This document shows, in pieces, positions 22,544 to 37,318 of a stretch of DNA of 64,000 nt (position 1 is the first letter of the stretch; the number at the start of each line of letters is the position of its first letter). A program made the translations under genes and the position numbers. The stretch comes from Nematostella vectensis (Eukaryota; Cnidaria; Anthozoa; Actiniaria; Edwardsiidae). The stretch lies in assembly GCF_932526225.1 (NCBI RefSeq), contig NC_064048.1, positions 9,510,515 through 9,574,514 on the forward strand, given 5' to 3'. The notes beneath the pieces were generated by a model. It made no database searches, had not been told where the DNA came from, and saw only the letters and a program-made list of their open reading frames with translations.

Positions 22544-25500
22544 ACTGTATATACCCTGTCTCAGAGTCTTATAAATCTAGCAAGAAATTTCAGTGCAGCC
22601 ATCTCTCCCAGGGTGACAGGCACGAGGAATGAAGAAGTTCGTAGAATAGCACGCAGAGCTTTACGCAGGGAACTTGTGTTAACCCCCTACCCCGCCCTTG
22701 TGGAATTTCAAGGTGGCCTGGCTGAATGTGTTAGCGCGTTAGCGAATGGCGCTCATCATAACCTGCTAGCCGGTTCTCCATTGGGTTTATTCGGAAATTA
22801 CTTTTTAAATTGATAAATTAACAAAGACTATGTGTAGAGAGCCGGATGAAAAGCTAGATTTCTCGCCTTTGCTGAAACGGGTTTGATTCCTGCTCGAGAC
22901 ATTGCAAATATCTCCCTGTTTGTCGGCCCTGGATATGACTTGTTGGATGTGCGTGAAACCACTAGAAGCTTGTGTTCCTTAGCCCTAATAAAATGGGTAT
23001 TCTTAATTATTATAAGGATTTTTTTAACGTAAAGCGCTTTTATTATAACATACTCCTTTTCACTAATAAATTTGTTTTGTATTGACAATATCTATGGAAC
23101 AGTGATCTATGTGTTTACACATCTCTGTCCCAACTATGTCTCTCAACTATGACACTTTGTCACATTTTCATGTCTGCAAGTCTCACATCGGATATATCAG
23201 CACCACCCAATTGCATATACAGACCGATAAATCCTCTCTTACTACCTTCACAATGCTAATACTGCAATCAAGAAGGTTCACTTTTGTAAATATGCGATAA
23301 ATTTGCTGTAAGGAAGAGCTTTTGCCGATTGCGTGCGCTGCTATAACGACATCTCGGGACATGTCCTAAAAGCAATGCAAGGGAAGTGCACCTTACGTGT
23401 CACAAAAAAGACTTAGTGTCTGAAAGTCTCGGACATTTCTCGATCGAACGCTTGACACCATGCGTGAGGCGTAGCGTCACCACGTTTAACAGGTGAGCCT
23501 CTAGCACATTTAGTTACAACTATTTAGTTACAACTTTCGCTTTAATCTTAACTTCTGTTGGTACTCCACTTAACATTTTTTCTCTTTTTTTCTTATTTTT
23601 CCATCAAATTATGCCAGTGTTAATATCTATGTGAGTATTTCATCATGTGTGTTTTTGGCATCGGTGTATTGTCATGTAGCTCATGTGTACCTGCGTGCCT
23701 CATGGCGCCATGGTCCTGATGAATGTCCTACTGAATGTCCTGCCGAGTGATATCTTTATATTTTTACATTTTTTAGGTTAGCATAGGAAAAGAGGAGCAT
23801 CAGTTAGAAAACTTTTAAGGCAATAATGTAACCTTCCATAGATAAAGATTATTGTATTGTATTGTAGCTATTTAATGGGGGTTAACTACCGCATTTAGAC
23901 TATCGTTCCTATCGTCTCTAATACGTTTGTGTTGGATGTGCCCACCCGGAAGATTACCCAAATGCGCATGAACGATTCTGGGGAATGTAGTGTGTGTGGA
24001 GGGGGCTTCAAATCCCGTTTTACTTGACGCTTCTTTATCCAGTCCAGCCTTCTTAGTATCTCCAAATCCTTTTCCCGTTCCTGGCAGCTATAAGCCCCCT
24101 TCTCCAAACCCCTTTCCGTTCCTGAGATATAATAACCAAACTCGAGCCAAATTCAAACCCCTTTCCGTTCCTGAGATATAATAACCAAACTCAAGCCAAA
24201 TTCAAACCCCTTCCCGTTCCTGAGATATAATAACCAAACTCAAGCCAAATTCAAACCCCTTCCCGTTCCTGAGATATAATAACCAAACTCGAGCCAAATT
24301 CAAACCCCTTTCCGTTCCTGAGATATAATAACCAAACTCAAGCCAAATTCAAACCCCTTCCCGTTCCTGAGATATAATAACCAAACTCAAGCCAAATTCA
24401 AACCCCTTCCCGTTCCTGAGATATAATAACCAAACTCAAGCCAAATTCAAACCCCTTCCCGTTCCTGAGATATAATAACCAAACTCAAGCCAAATTCAAA
24501 CCCCTTTCCGTTCCTGAGATATAATAACCAAACTCAAGCCAAATTCAAACCCCTTCCCGTTCCTGAGATATAATAACCAAACTCGAGCCAAATTCAAACC
24601 CCTTTCCGTTCCTGAGATATAATAACCAAACTCAAGCCAAATTCAAACCCCTTCCCGTTCCTGAGATATAATAACCAAACTCGAGCCAAATTCAAACCCC
24701 TTCCCGTTCCTGAGATATAATAACCAAACTCGAGCCAAATTCAAACCCCTTCCCGTTCCTGAGATATAATAACCAAACTCGAGCCAAATTCAAACCCCTT
24801 TCCGTTCCTGAGATATAATAACCAAACTCAAGCCAAATTCAAACCCCTTTCCGTTCCTGAGATATAATAACCAAACTCAAGCCAAATTCAAACCCCTTCC
24901 CGTTCCTGAGATATAATAACCAAACTCGAGCCAAATTCAAACCCCTTTCCGTTCCTGAGATATAATAACCAAACTCAAGCCAAATTCAAACCCCTTCCCG
25001 TTCCTGAGATATAATAACCAAACTCGAGCCAAATTCAAACCCCTTTCCGTTCCTGACAGCTATAAGCCCCGTGATCCAAACCTTTTCCCGTTCCTGAGAT
25101 ATAATAATCCGTGGATCTAAACCCCTTTCCGCCCCTGGCAACTATAAGCCCCGTGATCCAAACCAAGCCAAAACCAACCAAAAAGAATTGTCACTGAAAA
25201 GTTTTACGCGTTTAAGACAAAATATTAGAAAAAAATGACATATCGGCGTACGTAGAAAAGACCTCCGTTCCGTTCACCCCCCCCAAAATCGGTTGTTATC
25301 CTCGCTCAGCCGCCATCAGTATGGTACTCAGGGGTCCCATAATCAGATAATCACCTATAATTTAAGGTAACATGTTATTGGGCAGGTCCATGAAGTGAAA
25401 CCTTATTGGTCGTCTGGTTTCGATTACCAAGAACCATTTGGAAATATACAAATACTTTAGAGACATTAGTAGTTAGATTTGAGCATTTTTACGATGCCTC

Positions 25501-27130
25501 TTATGAATAGACACCGCCCTCAAAAAGGTAAACATGACCCTCTGCTTAATGGGGTAAACATCAGCATCTGCTGAAATGATTTTTTTTAGAAATGTTTTGA
25601 ACTTGGAATACTTTTCTGAAAGTTTCTGTGATTGAAAAAAAAAATTATTGAAAATTTACACCAAATACTAGTAGTCAACTCCAAAAGAACGTCAAGGGCA
25701 GACTGCCCCCAAATCAACGATTTTAAATCAACAGATTTAAAACTATTACAAATCAACGGTTACTATCAGATTACCATTGCTATTGTCACAAAGTAGATTA
25801 CCAGTATTTGATTTGAAATATTTATTGTCAAGTGTATGTCCGTCAAACACTCCATGATGACAATGGCTTAGACAGCACGATTTAGGCATATGCGACTTAC
25901 CCGCAGCACATCTACAGCTTGAGTCGTAGAGGGTAAACAAGCCTAGGATTCCGCAACGATGCTCTACTACGACAATCGTAGTGTGTGATTCAGGGCTAAG
26001 GCTAATTTCAAACGTTGTATTATCCATGAGCCGTATTCAATGCAAATAAGGGGAAATGACGATAATACAATCGACTTGATTCATTTGCATCGAATACGGC
26101 TCATGGATAATACGAAGTTTGATCTTAGACTAAGACATGTCGTAGGCAGGCGCATATGACTAAACCAGCCTTTACGAGAATATTAACGACGAGCCCACTT
26201 GACGAAACAATCTGAAGAAGTGCATTCTAGTTTTTGTGCCACTTTGAGTGTGGTCACACGTAAAAAAACGTATCAAGAAAATAACATCAATAACAAACGT
26301 TATAGAAATACGTTGAGTTTTTACTCGCAGACGTATTATTCAAACAACAACTTCCTTTTGATATGTCTTAAAATGTTTTCGGCGTCTAAAAGAGCAGTCG
26401 AAGCCGCCCCCCAAGTAAGCTTATGTCCCGCGCACACCAGGACTCCAACTCTTTTATTCTCGAAGGAACAAAAAGATGAGCAGCGAAGCGAGCGACGGAA
26501 GTTAATTCATTCATTGACAATTGATGCAAGCAATAAGCGGGATGAGAAAAAGCAATCGTTCCATCACGGAAAAGACGCTTATCTCATTCGTAACATTGTC
26601 AGACTTTTTTTGTGTCGATGTATTTATTAGATATTTATCTTAAATGATAAGCATAAGGATGAACTAGCGCCTTACATTTCCGATATTAGGCAATAATGAG
26701 TGGAGGGTTATCCACTTCTATTCTTCTGCTAACAAATACTAGGGATTAACCGTGACCTCCTTCTTCAGGTCAAAACAGTTTGAAATGTAAAAAAGTTCTA
26801 AAGATTGTATATCACCCACGGCAAAGAGATATAATTTTAATTAAAATTTATACTGTGATATGGGAATATGACAAAGGTATGTCATCTCATAAAACACCGG
26901 ATAAAGTGTGTCAACATTATTAAAACGCTTGACACAAAATTAATTACAATAAGCATATTGTCAGCCGCCATCGCGTTATTCTAGCGAAGTACCAAGGGTG
27001 ACAAAGCATCCATTTCCATCGACTGATTTGGGGAAGCTTTTGTGGTATTTTCGACTGAATTTGGTGAATAAAGGAAAAGATTTTATTTTCAGGTGGTAAT
27101 TTCGAGAAACCTTCTGTATATACTGTATAT
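22544..27130 (+). repeat. Array unit 3 (4587 bp)
   Basis: Minisatellite at 24107-25055, about 19.4 copies. The last nine repeat variants match the last nine of unit 4 in order. Confidence 0.93.
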
Positions 27131-30100
27131 ACTGTATATACCCTGTCTCAGAGTCTTATAAATCTAGCAAGAAATTTCAGTGCAGCCATCTCTCCCAGGG
27201 TGACAGGCACGAGGAATGAAGAAGTTCGTAGAATAGCACGCAGAGCTTTACGCAGGGAACTTGTGTTAACCCCCTACCCCGCCCTTGTGGAATTTCAAGG
27301 TGGCCTGGCTGAATGTGTTAGCGCGTTAGCGAATGGCGCTCATCATAACCTGCTAGCCGGTTCTCCATTGGGTTTATTCGGAAATTACTTTTTAAATTGA
27401 TAAATTAACAAAGACTATGTGTAGAGAGCCGGATGAAAAGCTAGATTTCTCGCCTTTGCTGAAACGGGTTTGATTCCTGCTCGAGACATTGCAAATATCT
27501 CCCTGTTTGTCGGCCCTGGATATGACTTGTTGGATGTGCGTGAAACCACTAGAAGCTTGTGTTCCTTAGCCCTAATAAAATGGGTATTCTTAATTATTAT
27601 AAGGATTTTTTTAACGTAAAGCGCTTTTATTATAACATACTCCTTTTCACTAATAAATTTGTTTTGTATTGACAATATCTATGGAACAGTGATCTATGTG
27701 TTTACACATCTCTGTCCCAACTATGTCTCTCAACTATGACACTTTGTCACATTTTCATGTCTGCAAGTCTCACATCGGATATATCAGCACCACCCAATTG
27801 CATATACAGACCGATAAATCCTCTCTTACTACCTTCACAATGCTAATACTGCAATCAAGAAGGTTCACTTTTGTAAATATGCGATAAATTTGCTGTAAGG
27901 AAGAGCTTTTGCCGATTGCGTGCGCTGCTATAACGACATCTCGGGACATGTCCTAAAAGCAATGCAAGGGAAGTGCACCTTACGTGTCACAAAAAAGACT
28001 TAGTGTCTGAAAGTCTCGGACATTTCTCGATCGAACGCTTGACACCATGCGTGAGGCGTAGCGTCACCACGTTTAACAGGTGAGCCTCTAGCACATTTAG
28101 TTACAACTATTTAGTTACAACTTTCGCTTTAATCTTAACTTCTGTTGGTACTCCACTTAACATTTTTTCTCTTTTTTTCTTATTTTTCCATCAAATTATG
28201 CCAGTGTTAATATCTATGTGAGTATTTCATCATGTGTGTTTTTGGCATCGGTGTATTGTCATGTAGCTCATGTGTACCTGCGTGCCTCATGGCGCCATGG
28301 TCCTGATGAATGTCCTACTGAATGTCCTGCCGAGTGATATCTTTATATTTTTACATTTTTTAGGTTAGCATAGGAAAAGAGGAGCATCAGTTAGAAAACT
28401 TTTAAGGCAATAATGTAACCTTCCATAGATAAAGATTATTGTATTGTATTGTAGCTATTTAATGGGGGTTAACTACCGCATTTAGACTATCGTTCCTATC
28501 GTCTCTAATACGTTTGTGTTGGATGTGCCCACCCGGAAGATTACCCAAATGCGCATGAACGATTCTGGGGAATGTAGTGTGTGTGGAGGGGGCTTCAAAT
28601 CCCGTTTTACTTGACGCTTCTTTATCCAGTCCAGCCTTCTTAGTATCTCCAAATCCTTTTCCCGTTCCTGGCAGCTATAAGCCCCCTTCTCCAAACCCCT
28701 TTCCGTTCCTGAGATATAATAACCAAACTCGAGCCAAATTCAAACCCCTTTCCGTTCCTGAGATATAATAACCAAACTCAAGCCAAATTCAAACCCCTTC
28801 CCGTTCCTGAGATATAATAACCAAACTCAAGCCAAATTCAAACCCCTTCCCGTTCCTGAGATATAATAACCAAACTCAAGCCAAATTCAAACCCCTTTCC
28901 GTTCCTGAGATATAATAACCAAACTCAAGCCAAATTCAAACCCCTTCCCGTTCCTGAGATATAATAACCAAACTCAAGCCAAATTCAAACCCCTTTCCGT
29001 TCCTGAGATATAATAACCAAACTCGAGCCAAATTCAAACCCCTTTCCGTTCCTGAGATATAATAACCAAACTCAAGCCAAATTCAAACCCCTTCCCGTTC
29101 CTGAGATATAATAACCAAACTCGAGCCAAATTCAAACCCCTTTCCGTTCCTGAGATATAATAACCAAACTCAAGCCAAATTCAAACCCCTTCCCGTTCCT
29201 GAGATATAATAACCAAACTCGAGCCAAATTCAAACCCCTTCCCGTTCCTGAGATATAATAACCAAACTCGAGCCAAATTCAAACCCCTTTCCGTTCCTGA
29301 GATATAATAACCAAACTCGAGCCAAATTCAAACCCCTTCCCGTTCCTGAGATATAATAACCAAACTCAAGCCAAATTCAAACCCCTTCCCGTTCCTGAGA
29401 TATAATAACCAAACTCAAGCCAAATTCAAACCCCTTCCCGTTCCTGAGATATAATAACCAAACTCAAGCCAAATTCAAACCCCTTTCCGTTCCTGAGATA
29501 TAATAACCAAACTCGAGCCAAATTCAAACCCCTTTCCGTTCCTGAGATATAATAACCAAACTCAAGCCAAATTCAAACCCCTTCCCGTTCCTGAGATATA
29601 ATAACCAAACTCGAGCCAAATTCAAACCCCTTCCCGTTCCTGAGATATAATAACCAAACTCGAGCCAAATTCAAACCCCTTTCCGTTCCTGAGATATAAT
29701 AACCAAACTCAAGCCAAATTCAAACCCCTTTCCGTTCCTGAGATATAATAACCAAACTCAAGCCAAATTCAAACCCCTTCCCGTTCCTGAGATATAATAA
29801 CCAAACTCGAGCCAAATTCAAACCCCTTCCCGTTCCTGAGATATAATAACCAAACTCGAGCCAAATTCAAACCCCTTCCCGTTCCTGAGATATAATAACC
29901 AAACTCGAGCCAAATTCAAACCCCTTTCCGTTCCTGAGATATAATAACCAAACTCAAGCCAAATTCAAACCCCTTTCCGTTCCTGAGATATAATAACCAA
30001 ACTCAAGCCAAATTCAAACCCCTTCCCGTTCCTGAGATATAATAACCAAACTCGAGCCAAATTCAAACCCCTTTCCGTTCCTGAGATATAATAACCAAAC

Positions 30101-32256
30101 TCAAGCCAAATTCAAACCCCTTCCCGTTCCTGAGATATAATAACCAAACTCGAGCCAAATTCAAACCCCTTTCCGTTCCTGACAGCTATAAGCCCCGTGA
30201 TCCAAACCTTTTCCCGTTCCTGAGATATAATAATCCGTGGATCTAAACCCCTTTCCGCCCCTGGCAACTATAAGCCCCGTGATCCAAACCAAGCCAAAAC
30301 CAACCAAAAAGAATTGTCACTGAAAAGTTTTACGCGTTTAAGACAAAATATTAGAAAAAAATGACATATCGGCGTACGTAGAAAAGACCTCCGTTCCGTT
30401 CACCCCCCCCAAAATCGGTTGTTATCCTCGCTCAGCCGCCATCAGTATGGTACTCAGGGGTCCCATAATCAGATAATCACCTATAATTTAAGGTAACATG
30501 TTATTGGGCAGGTCCATGAAGTGAAACCTTATTGGTCGTCTGGTTTCGATTACCAAGAACCATTTGGAAATATACAAATACTTTAGAGACATTAGTAGTT
30601 AGATTTGAGCATTTTTACGATGCCTCTTATGAATAGACACCGCCCTCAAAAAGGTAAACATGACCCTCTGCTTAATGGGGTAAACATCAGCATCTGCTGA
30701 AATGATTTTTTTTAGAAATGTTTTGAACTTGGAATACTTTTCTGAAAGTTTCTGTGATTGAAAAAAAAAATTATTGAAAATTTACACCAAATACTAGTAG
30801 TCAACTCCAAAAGAACGTCAAGGGCAGACTGCCCCCAAATCAACGATTTTAAATCAACAGATTTAAAACTATTACAAATCAACGGTTACTATCAGATTAC
30901 CATTGCTATTGTCACAAAGTAGATTACCAGTATTTGATTTGAAATATTTATTGTCAAGTGTATGTCCGTCAAACACTCCATGATGACAATGGCTTAGACA
31001 GCACGATTTAGGCATATGCGACTTACCCGCAGCACATCTACAGCTTGAGTCGTAGAGGGTAAACAAGCCTAGGATTCCGCAACGATGCTCTACTACGACA
31101 ATCGTAGTGTGTGATTCAGGGCTAAGGCTAATTTCAAACGTTGTATTATCCATGAGCCGTATTCAATGCAAATAAGGGGAAATGACGATAATACAATCGA
31201 CTTGATTCATTTGCATCGAATACGGCTCATGGATAATACGAAGTTTGATCTTAGACTAAGACATGTCGTAGGCAGGCGCATATGACTAAACCAGCCTTTA
31301 CGAGAATATTAACGACGAGCCCACTTGACGAAACAATCTGAAGAAGTGCATTCTAGTTTTTGTGCCACTTTGAGTGTGGTCACACGTAAAAAAACGTATC
31401 AAGAAAATAACATCAATAACAAACGTTATAGAAATACGTTGAGTTTTTACTCGCAGACGTATTATTCAAACAACAACTTCCTTTTGATATGTCTTAAAAT
31501 GTTTTCGGCGTCTAAAAGAGCAGTCGAAGCCGCCCCCCAAGTAAGCTTATGTCCCGCGCACACCAGGACTCCAACTCTTTTATTCTCGAAGGAACAAAAA
31601 GATGAGCAGCGAAGCGAGCGACGGAAGTTAATTCATTCATTGACAATTGATGCAAGCAATAAGCGGGATGAGAAAAAGCAATCGTTCCATCACGGAAAAG
31701 ACGCTTATCTCATTCGTAACATTGTCAGACTTTTTTTGTGTCGATGTATTTATTAGATATTTATCTTAAATGATAAGCATAAGGATGAACTAGCGCCTTA
31801 CATTTCCGATATTAGGCAATAATGAGTGGAGGGTTATCCACTTCTATTCTTCTGCTAACAAATACTAGGGATTAACCGTGACCTCCTTCTTCAGGTCAAA
31901 ACAGTTTGAAATGTAAAAAAGTTCTAAAGATTGTATATCACCCACGGCAAAGAGATATAATTTTAATTAAAATTTATACTGTGATATGGGAATATGACAA
32001 AGGTATGTCATCTCATAAAACACCGGATAAAGTGTGTCAACATTATTAAAACGCTTGACACAAAATTAATTACAATAAGCATATTGTCAGCCGCCATCGC
32101 GTTATTCTAGCGAAGTACCAAGGGTGACAAAGCATCCATTTCCATCGACTGATTTGGGGAAGCTTTTGTGGTATTTTCGACTGAATTTGGTGAATAAAGG
32201 AAAAGATTTTATTTTCAGGTGGTAATTTCGAGAAACCTTCTGTATATACTGTATAT
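27131..32256 (+). repeat. Array unit 4 (5126 bp)
   Basis: Minisatellite at 28694-30182, about 30.4 copies, the longest. Its first 24 variants match those of unit 5, and its last nine match unit 3. Confidence 0.93.
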
Positions 32257-35200
32257 ACTGTATATACCCTGTCTCAGAGTCTTATAAATCTAGCAAGAAA
32301 TTTCAGTGCAGCCATCTCTCCCAGGGTGACAGGCACGAGGAATGAAGAAGTTCGTAGAATAGCACGCAGAGCTTTACGCAGGGAACTTGTGTTAACCCCC
32401 TACCCCGCCCTTGTGGAATTTCAAGGTGGCCTGGCTGAATGTGTTAGCGCGTTAGCGAATGGCGCTCATCATAACCTGCTAGCCGGTTCTCCATTGGGTT
32501 TATTCGGAAATTACTTTTTAAATTGATAAATTAACAAAGACTATGTGTAGAGAGCCGGATGAAAAGCTAGATTTCTCGCCTTTGCTGAAACGGGTTTGAT
32601 TCCTGCTCGAGACATTGCAAATATCTCCCTGTTTGTCGGCCCTGGATATGACTTGTTGGATGTGCGTGAAACCACTAGAAGCTTGTGTTCCTTAGCCCTA
32701 ATAAAATGGGTATTCTTAATTATTATAAGGATTTTTTTAACGTAAAGCGCTTTTATTATAACATACTCCTTTTCACTAATAAATTTGTTTTGTATTGACA
32801 ATATCTATGGAACAGTGATCTATGTGTTTACACATCTCTGTCCCAACTATGTCTCTCAACTATGACACTTTGTCACATTTTCATGTCTGCAAGTCTCACA
32901 TCGGATATATCAGCACCACCCAATTGCATATACAGACCGATAAATCCTCTCTTACTACCTTCACAATGCTAATACTGCAATCAAGAAGGTTCACTTTTGT
33001 AAATATGCGATAAATTTGCTGTAAGGAAGAGCTTTTGCCGATTGCGTGCGCTGCTATAACGACATCTCGGGACATGTCCTAAAAGCAATGCAAGGGAAGT
33101 GCACCTTACGTGTCACAAAAAAGACTTAGTGTCTGAAAGTCTCGGACATTTCTCGATCGAACGCTTGACACCATGCGTGAGGCGTAGCGTCACCACGTTT
33201 AACAGGTGAGCCTCTAGCACATTTAGTTACAACTATTTAGTTACAACTTTCGCTTTAATCTTAACTTCTGTTGGTACTCCACTTAACATTTTTTCTCTTT
33301 TTTTCTTATTTTTCCATCAAATTATGCCAGTGTTAATATCTATGTGAGTATTTCATCATGTGTGTTTTTGGCATCGGTGTATTGTCATGTAGCTCATGTG
33401 TACCTGCGTGCCTCATGGCGCCATGGTCCTGATGAATGTCCTACTGAATGTCCTGCCGAGTGATATCTTTATATTTTTACATTTTTTAGGTTAGCATAGG
33501 AAAAGAGGAGCATCAGTTAGAAAACTTTTAAGGCAATAATGTAACCTTCCATAGATAAAGATTATTGTATTGTATTGTAGCTATTTAATGGGGGTTAACT
33601 ACCGCATTTAGACTATCGTTCCTATCGTCTCTAATACGTTTGTGTTGGATGTGCCCACCCGGAAGATTACCCAAATGCGCATGAACGATTCTGGGGAATG
33701 TAGTGTGTGTGGAGGGGGCTTCAAATCCCGTTTTACTTGACGCTTCTTTATCCAGTCCAGCCTTCTTAGTATCTCCAAATCCTTTTCCCGTTCCTGGCAG
33801 CTATAAGCCCCCTTCTCCAAACCCCTTTCCGTTCCTGAGATATAATAACCAAACTCGAGCCAAATTCAAACCCCTTTCCGTTCCTGAGATATAATAACCA
33901 AACTCAAGCCAAATTCAAACCCCTTCCCGTTCCTGAGATATAATAACCAAACTCAAGCCAAATTCAAACCCCTTCCCGTTCCTGAGATATAATAACCAAA
34001 CTCAAGCCAAATTCAAACCCCTTTCCGTTCCTGAGATATAATAACCAAACTCAAGCCAAATTCAAACCCCTTCCCGTTCCTGAGATATAATAACCAAACT
34101 CAAGCCAAATTCAAACCCCTTTCCGTTCCTGAGATATAATAACCAAACTCGAGCCAAATTCAAACCCCTTTCCGTTCCTGAGATATAATAACCAAACTCA
34201 AGCCAAATTCAAACCCCTTCCCGTTCCTGAGATATAATAACCAAACTCGAGCCAAATTCAAACCCCTTTCCGTTCCTGAGATATAATAACCAAACTCAAG
34301 CCAAATTCAAACCCCTTCCCGTTCCTGAGATATAATAACCAAACTCGAGCCAAATTCAAACCCCTTCCCGTTCCTGAGATATAATAACCAAACTCGAGCC
34401 AAATTCAAACCCCTTTCCGTTCCTGAGATATAATAACCAAACTCGAGCCAAATTCAAACCCCTTCCCGTTCCTGAGATATAATAACCAAACTCAAGCCAA
34501 ATTCAAACCCCTTCCCGTTCCTGAGATATAATAACCAAACTCAAGCCAAATTCAAACCCCTTCCCGTTCCTGAGATATAATAACCAAACTCAAGCCAAAT
34601 TCAAACCCCTTTCCGTTCCTGAGATATAATAACCAAACTCGAGCCAAATTCAAACCCCTTTCCGTTCCTGAGATATAATAACCAAACTCAAGCCAAATTC
34701 AAACCCCTTCCCGTTCCTGAGATATAATAACCAAACTCGAGCCAAATTCAAACCCCTTCCCGTTCCTGAGATATAATAACCAAACTCGAGCCAAATTCAA
34801 ACCCCTTTCCGTTCCTGAGATATAATAACCAAACTCAAGCCAAATTCAAACCCCTTTCCGTTCCTGAGATATAATAACCAAACTCAAGCCAAATTCAAAC
34901 CCCTTCCCGTTCCTGAGATATAATAACCAAACTCGAGCCAAATTCAAACCCCTTCCCGTTCCTGAGATATAATAACCAAACTCGAGCCAAATTCAAACCC
35001 CTTCCCGTTCCTGAGATATAATAACCAAACTCAAGCCAAATTCAAACCCCTTCCCGTTCCTGAGATATAATAACCAAACTCAAGCCAAATTCAAACCCCT
35101 TCCCGTTCCTGAGATATAATAACCAAACTCAAGCCAAATTCAAACCCCTTCCCGTTCCTGAGATATAATAACCAAACTCAAGCCAAATTCAAACCCCTTC

Positions 35201-37318
35201 CCGTTCCTGAGATATAATAACCAAACTCAAGCCAAATTCAAACCCCTTTCCGTTCCTGACAGCTATAAGCCCCGTAATTCAAACCCCTTTCCGTTCCTGA
35301 GATATAATAATCCGTGGATCTAAACCCCTTTCCGCCCCTGGCAACTATAAGCCCCGTGATCCAAACCAAGCCAAAACCAACCAAAAAGAATTGTCACTGA
35401 AAAGTTTTACGCGTTTAAGACAAAATATTAGAAAAAAATGACATATCGGCGTACGTAGAAAAGACCTCCGTTCCGTTCACCCCCCCCAAAATCGGTTGTT
35501 ATCCTCGCTCAGCCGCCATCAGTATGGTACTCAGGGGTCCCATAATCAGATAATCACCTATAATTTAAGGTAACATGTTATTGGGCAGGTCCATGAAGTG
35601 AAACCTTATTGGTCGTCTGGTTTCGATTACCAAGAACCATTTGGAAATATACAAATACTTTAGAGACATTAGTAGTTAGATTTGAGCATTTTTACGATGC
35701 CTCTTATGAATAGACACCGCCCTCAAAAAGGTAAACATGACCCTCTGCTTAATGGGGTAAACATCAGCATCTGCTGAAATGATTTTTTTTAGAAATGTTT
35801 TGAACTTGGAATACTTTTCTGAAAGTTTCTGTGATTGAAAAAAAAAATTATTGAAAATTTACACCAAATACTAGTAGTCAACTCCAAAAGAACGTCAAGG
35901 GCAGACTGCCCCCAAATCAACGATTTTAAATCAACAGATTTAAAACTATTACAAATCAACGGTTACTATCAGATTACCATTGCTATTGTCACAAAGTAGA
36001 TTACCAGTATTTGATTTGAAATATTTATTGTCAAGTGTATGTCCGTCAAACACTCCATGATGACAATGGCTTAGACAGCACGATTTAGGCATATGCGACT
36101 TACCCGCAGCACATCTACAGCTTGAGTCGTAGAGGGTAAACAAGCCTAGGATTCCGCAACGATGCTCTACTACGACAATCGTAGTGTGTGATTCAGGGCT
36201 AAGGCTAATTTCAAACGTTGTATTATCCATGAGCCGTATTCAATGCAAATAAGGGGAAATGACGATAATACAATCGACTTGATTCATTTGCATCGAATAC
36301 GGCTCATGGATAATACGAAGTTTGATCTTAGACTAAGACATGTCGTAGGCAGGCGCATATGACTAAACCAGCCTTTACGAGAATATTAACGACGAGCCCA
36401 CTTGACGAAACAATCTGAAGAAGTGCATTCTAGTTTTTGTGCCACTTTGAGTGTGGTCACACGTAAAAAAACGTATCAAGAAAATAACATCAATAACAAA
36501 CGTTATAGAAATACGTTGAGTTTTTACTCGCAGACGTATTATTCAAACAACAACTTCCTTTTGATATGTCTTAAAATGTTTTCGGCGTCTAAAAGAGCAG
36601 TCGAAGCCGCCCCCCAAGTAAGCTTATGTCCCGCGCACACCAGGACTCCAACTCTTTTATTCTCGAAGGAACAAAAAGATGAGCAGCGAAGCGAGCGACG
36701 GAAGTTAATTCATTCATTGACAATTGATGCAAGCAATAAGCGGGATGAGAAAAAGCAATCGTTCCATCACGGAAAAGACGCTTATCTCATTCGTAACATT
36801 GTCAGACTTTTTTTGTGTCGATGTATTTATTAGATATTTATCTTAAATGATAAGCATAAGGATGAACTAGCGCCTTACATTTCCGATATTAGGCAATAAT
36901 GAGTGGAGGGTTATCCACTTCTATTCTTCTGCTAACAAATACTAGGGATTAACCGTGACCTCCTTCTTCAGGTCAAAACAGTTTGAAATGTAAAAAAGTT
37001 CTAAAGATTGTATATCACCCACGGCAAAGAGATATAATTTTAATTAAAATTTATACTGTGATATGGGAATATGACAAAGGTATGTCATCTCATAAAACAC
37101 CGGATAAAGTGTGTCAACATTATTAAAACGCTTGACACAAAATTAATTACAATAAGCATATTGTCAGCCGCCATCGCGTTATTCTAGCGAAGTACCAAGG
37201 GTGACAAAGCATCCATTTCCATCGACTGATTTGGGGAAGCTTTTGTGGTATTTTCGACTGAATTTGGTGAATAAAGGAAAAGATTTTATTTTCAGGTGGT
37301 AATTTCGAGAAACCTTCT
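32257..37318 (+). repeat. Array unit 5 (5062 bp)
   Basis: Minisatellite at 33820-35258, about 29.4 copies. Its 3' flank is of the unit 2 type. The right edge breaks into unique sequence directly after GAGAAACCTTCT, where the other units continue into GTATATACTG. Confidence 0.93.

Larger units (their letters stand above)
14203..37318 (+). repeat. Five-unit tandem segmental array, 23.1 kb
   Basis: Five head-to-tail units start at ACTGTATATACCCTGTCTCA: 14203, 18692, 22544, 27131 and 32257. The last ends at 37318 after GAGAAACCTTCT. Lengths are 4489, 3852, 4587, 5126 and 5062 bp. Apart from the internal 49-bp minisatellite the units are almost identical; unit 1 differs from the rest by a handful of substitutions (for example near 15349 and 15596). 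Internal junctions carry two or three copies of a CTGTATATA 9-mer, absent from the outer left edge. Every size difference from unit 2 among units 1, 3 and 4, and the spacing of unit 5 markers, is an exact multiple of 49 bp (13, 15, 26 and 25 repeats). Confidence 0.96.

Noticed and set aside
14203-37318. The array as a tandem secreted-peptide or venom gene cluster, as known in some anemones
   Set aside because: No unit frame has both a signal peptide and a dense cysteine framework.
14203-37318. CRISPR-like array of regular repeats
   Set aside because: The 49-bp units are contiguous with no spacers, and the genome is eukaryotic.
14203-37318. rRNA, 5S, histone or snRNA repeat cluster
   Set aside because: I saw no recognisable rRNA, 5S, histone fold or snRNA sequence in the unit; octamer motifs alone are insufficient.
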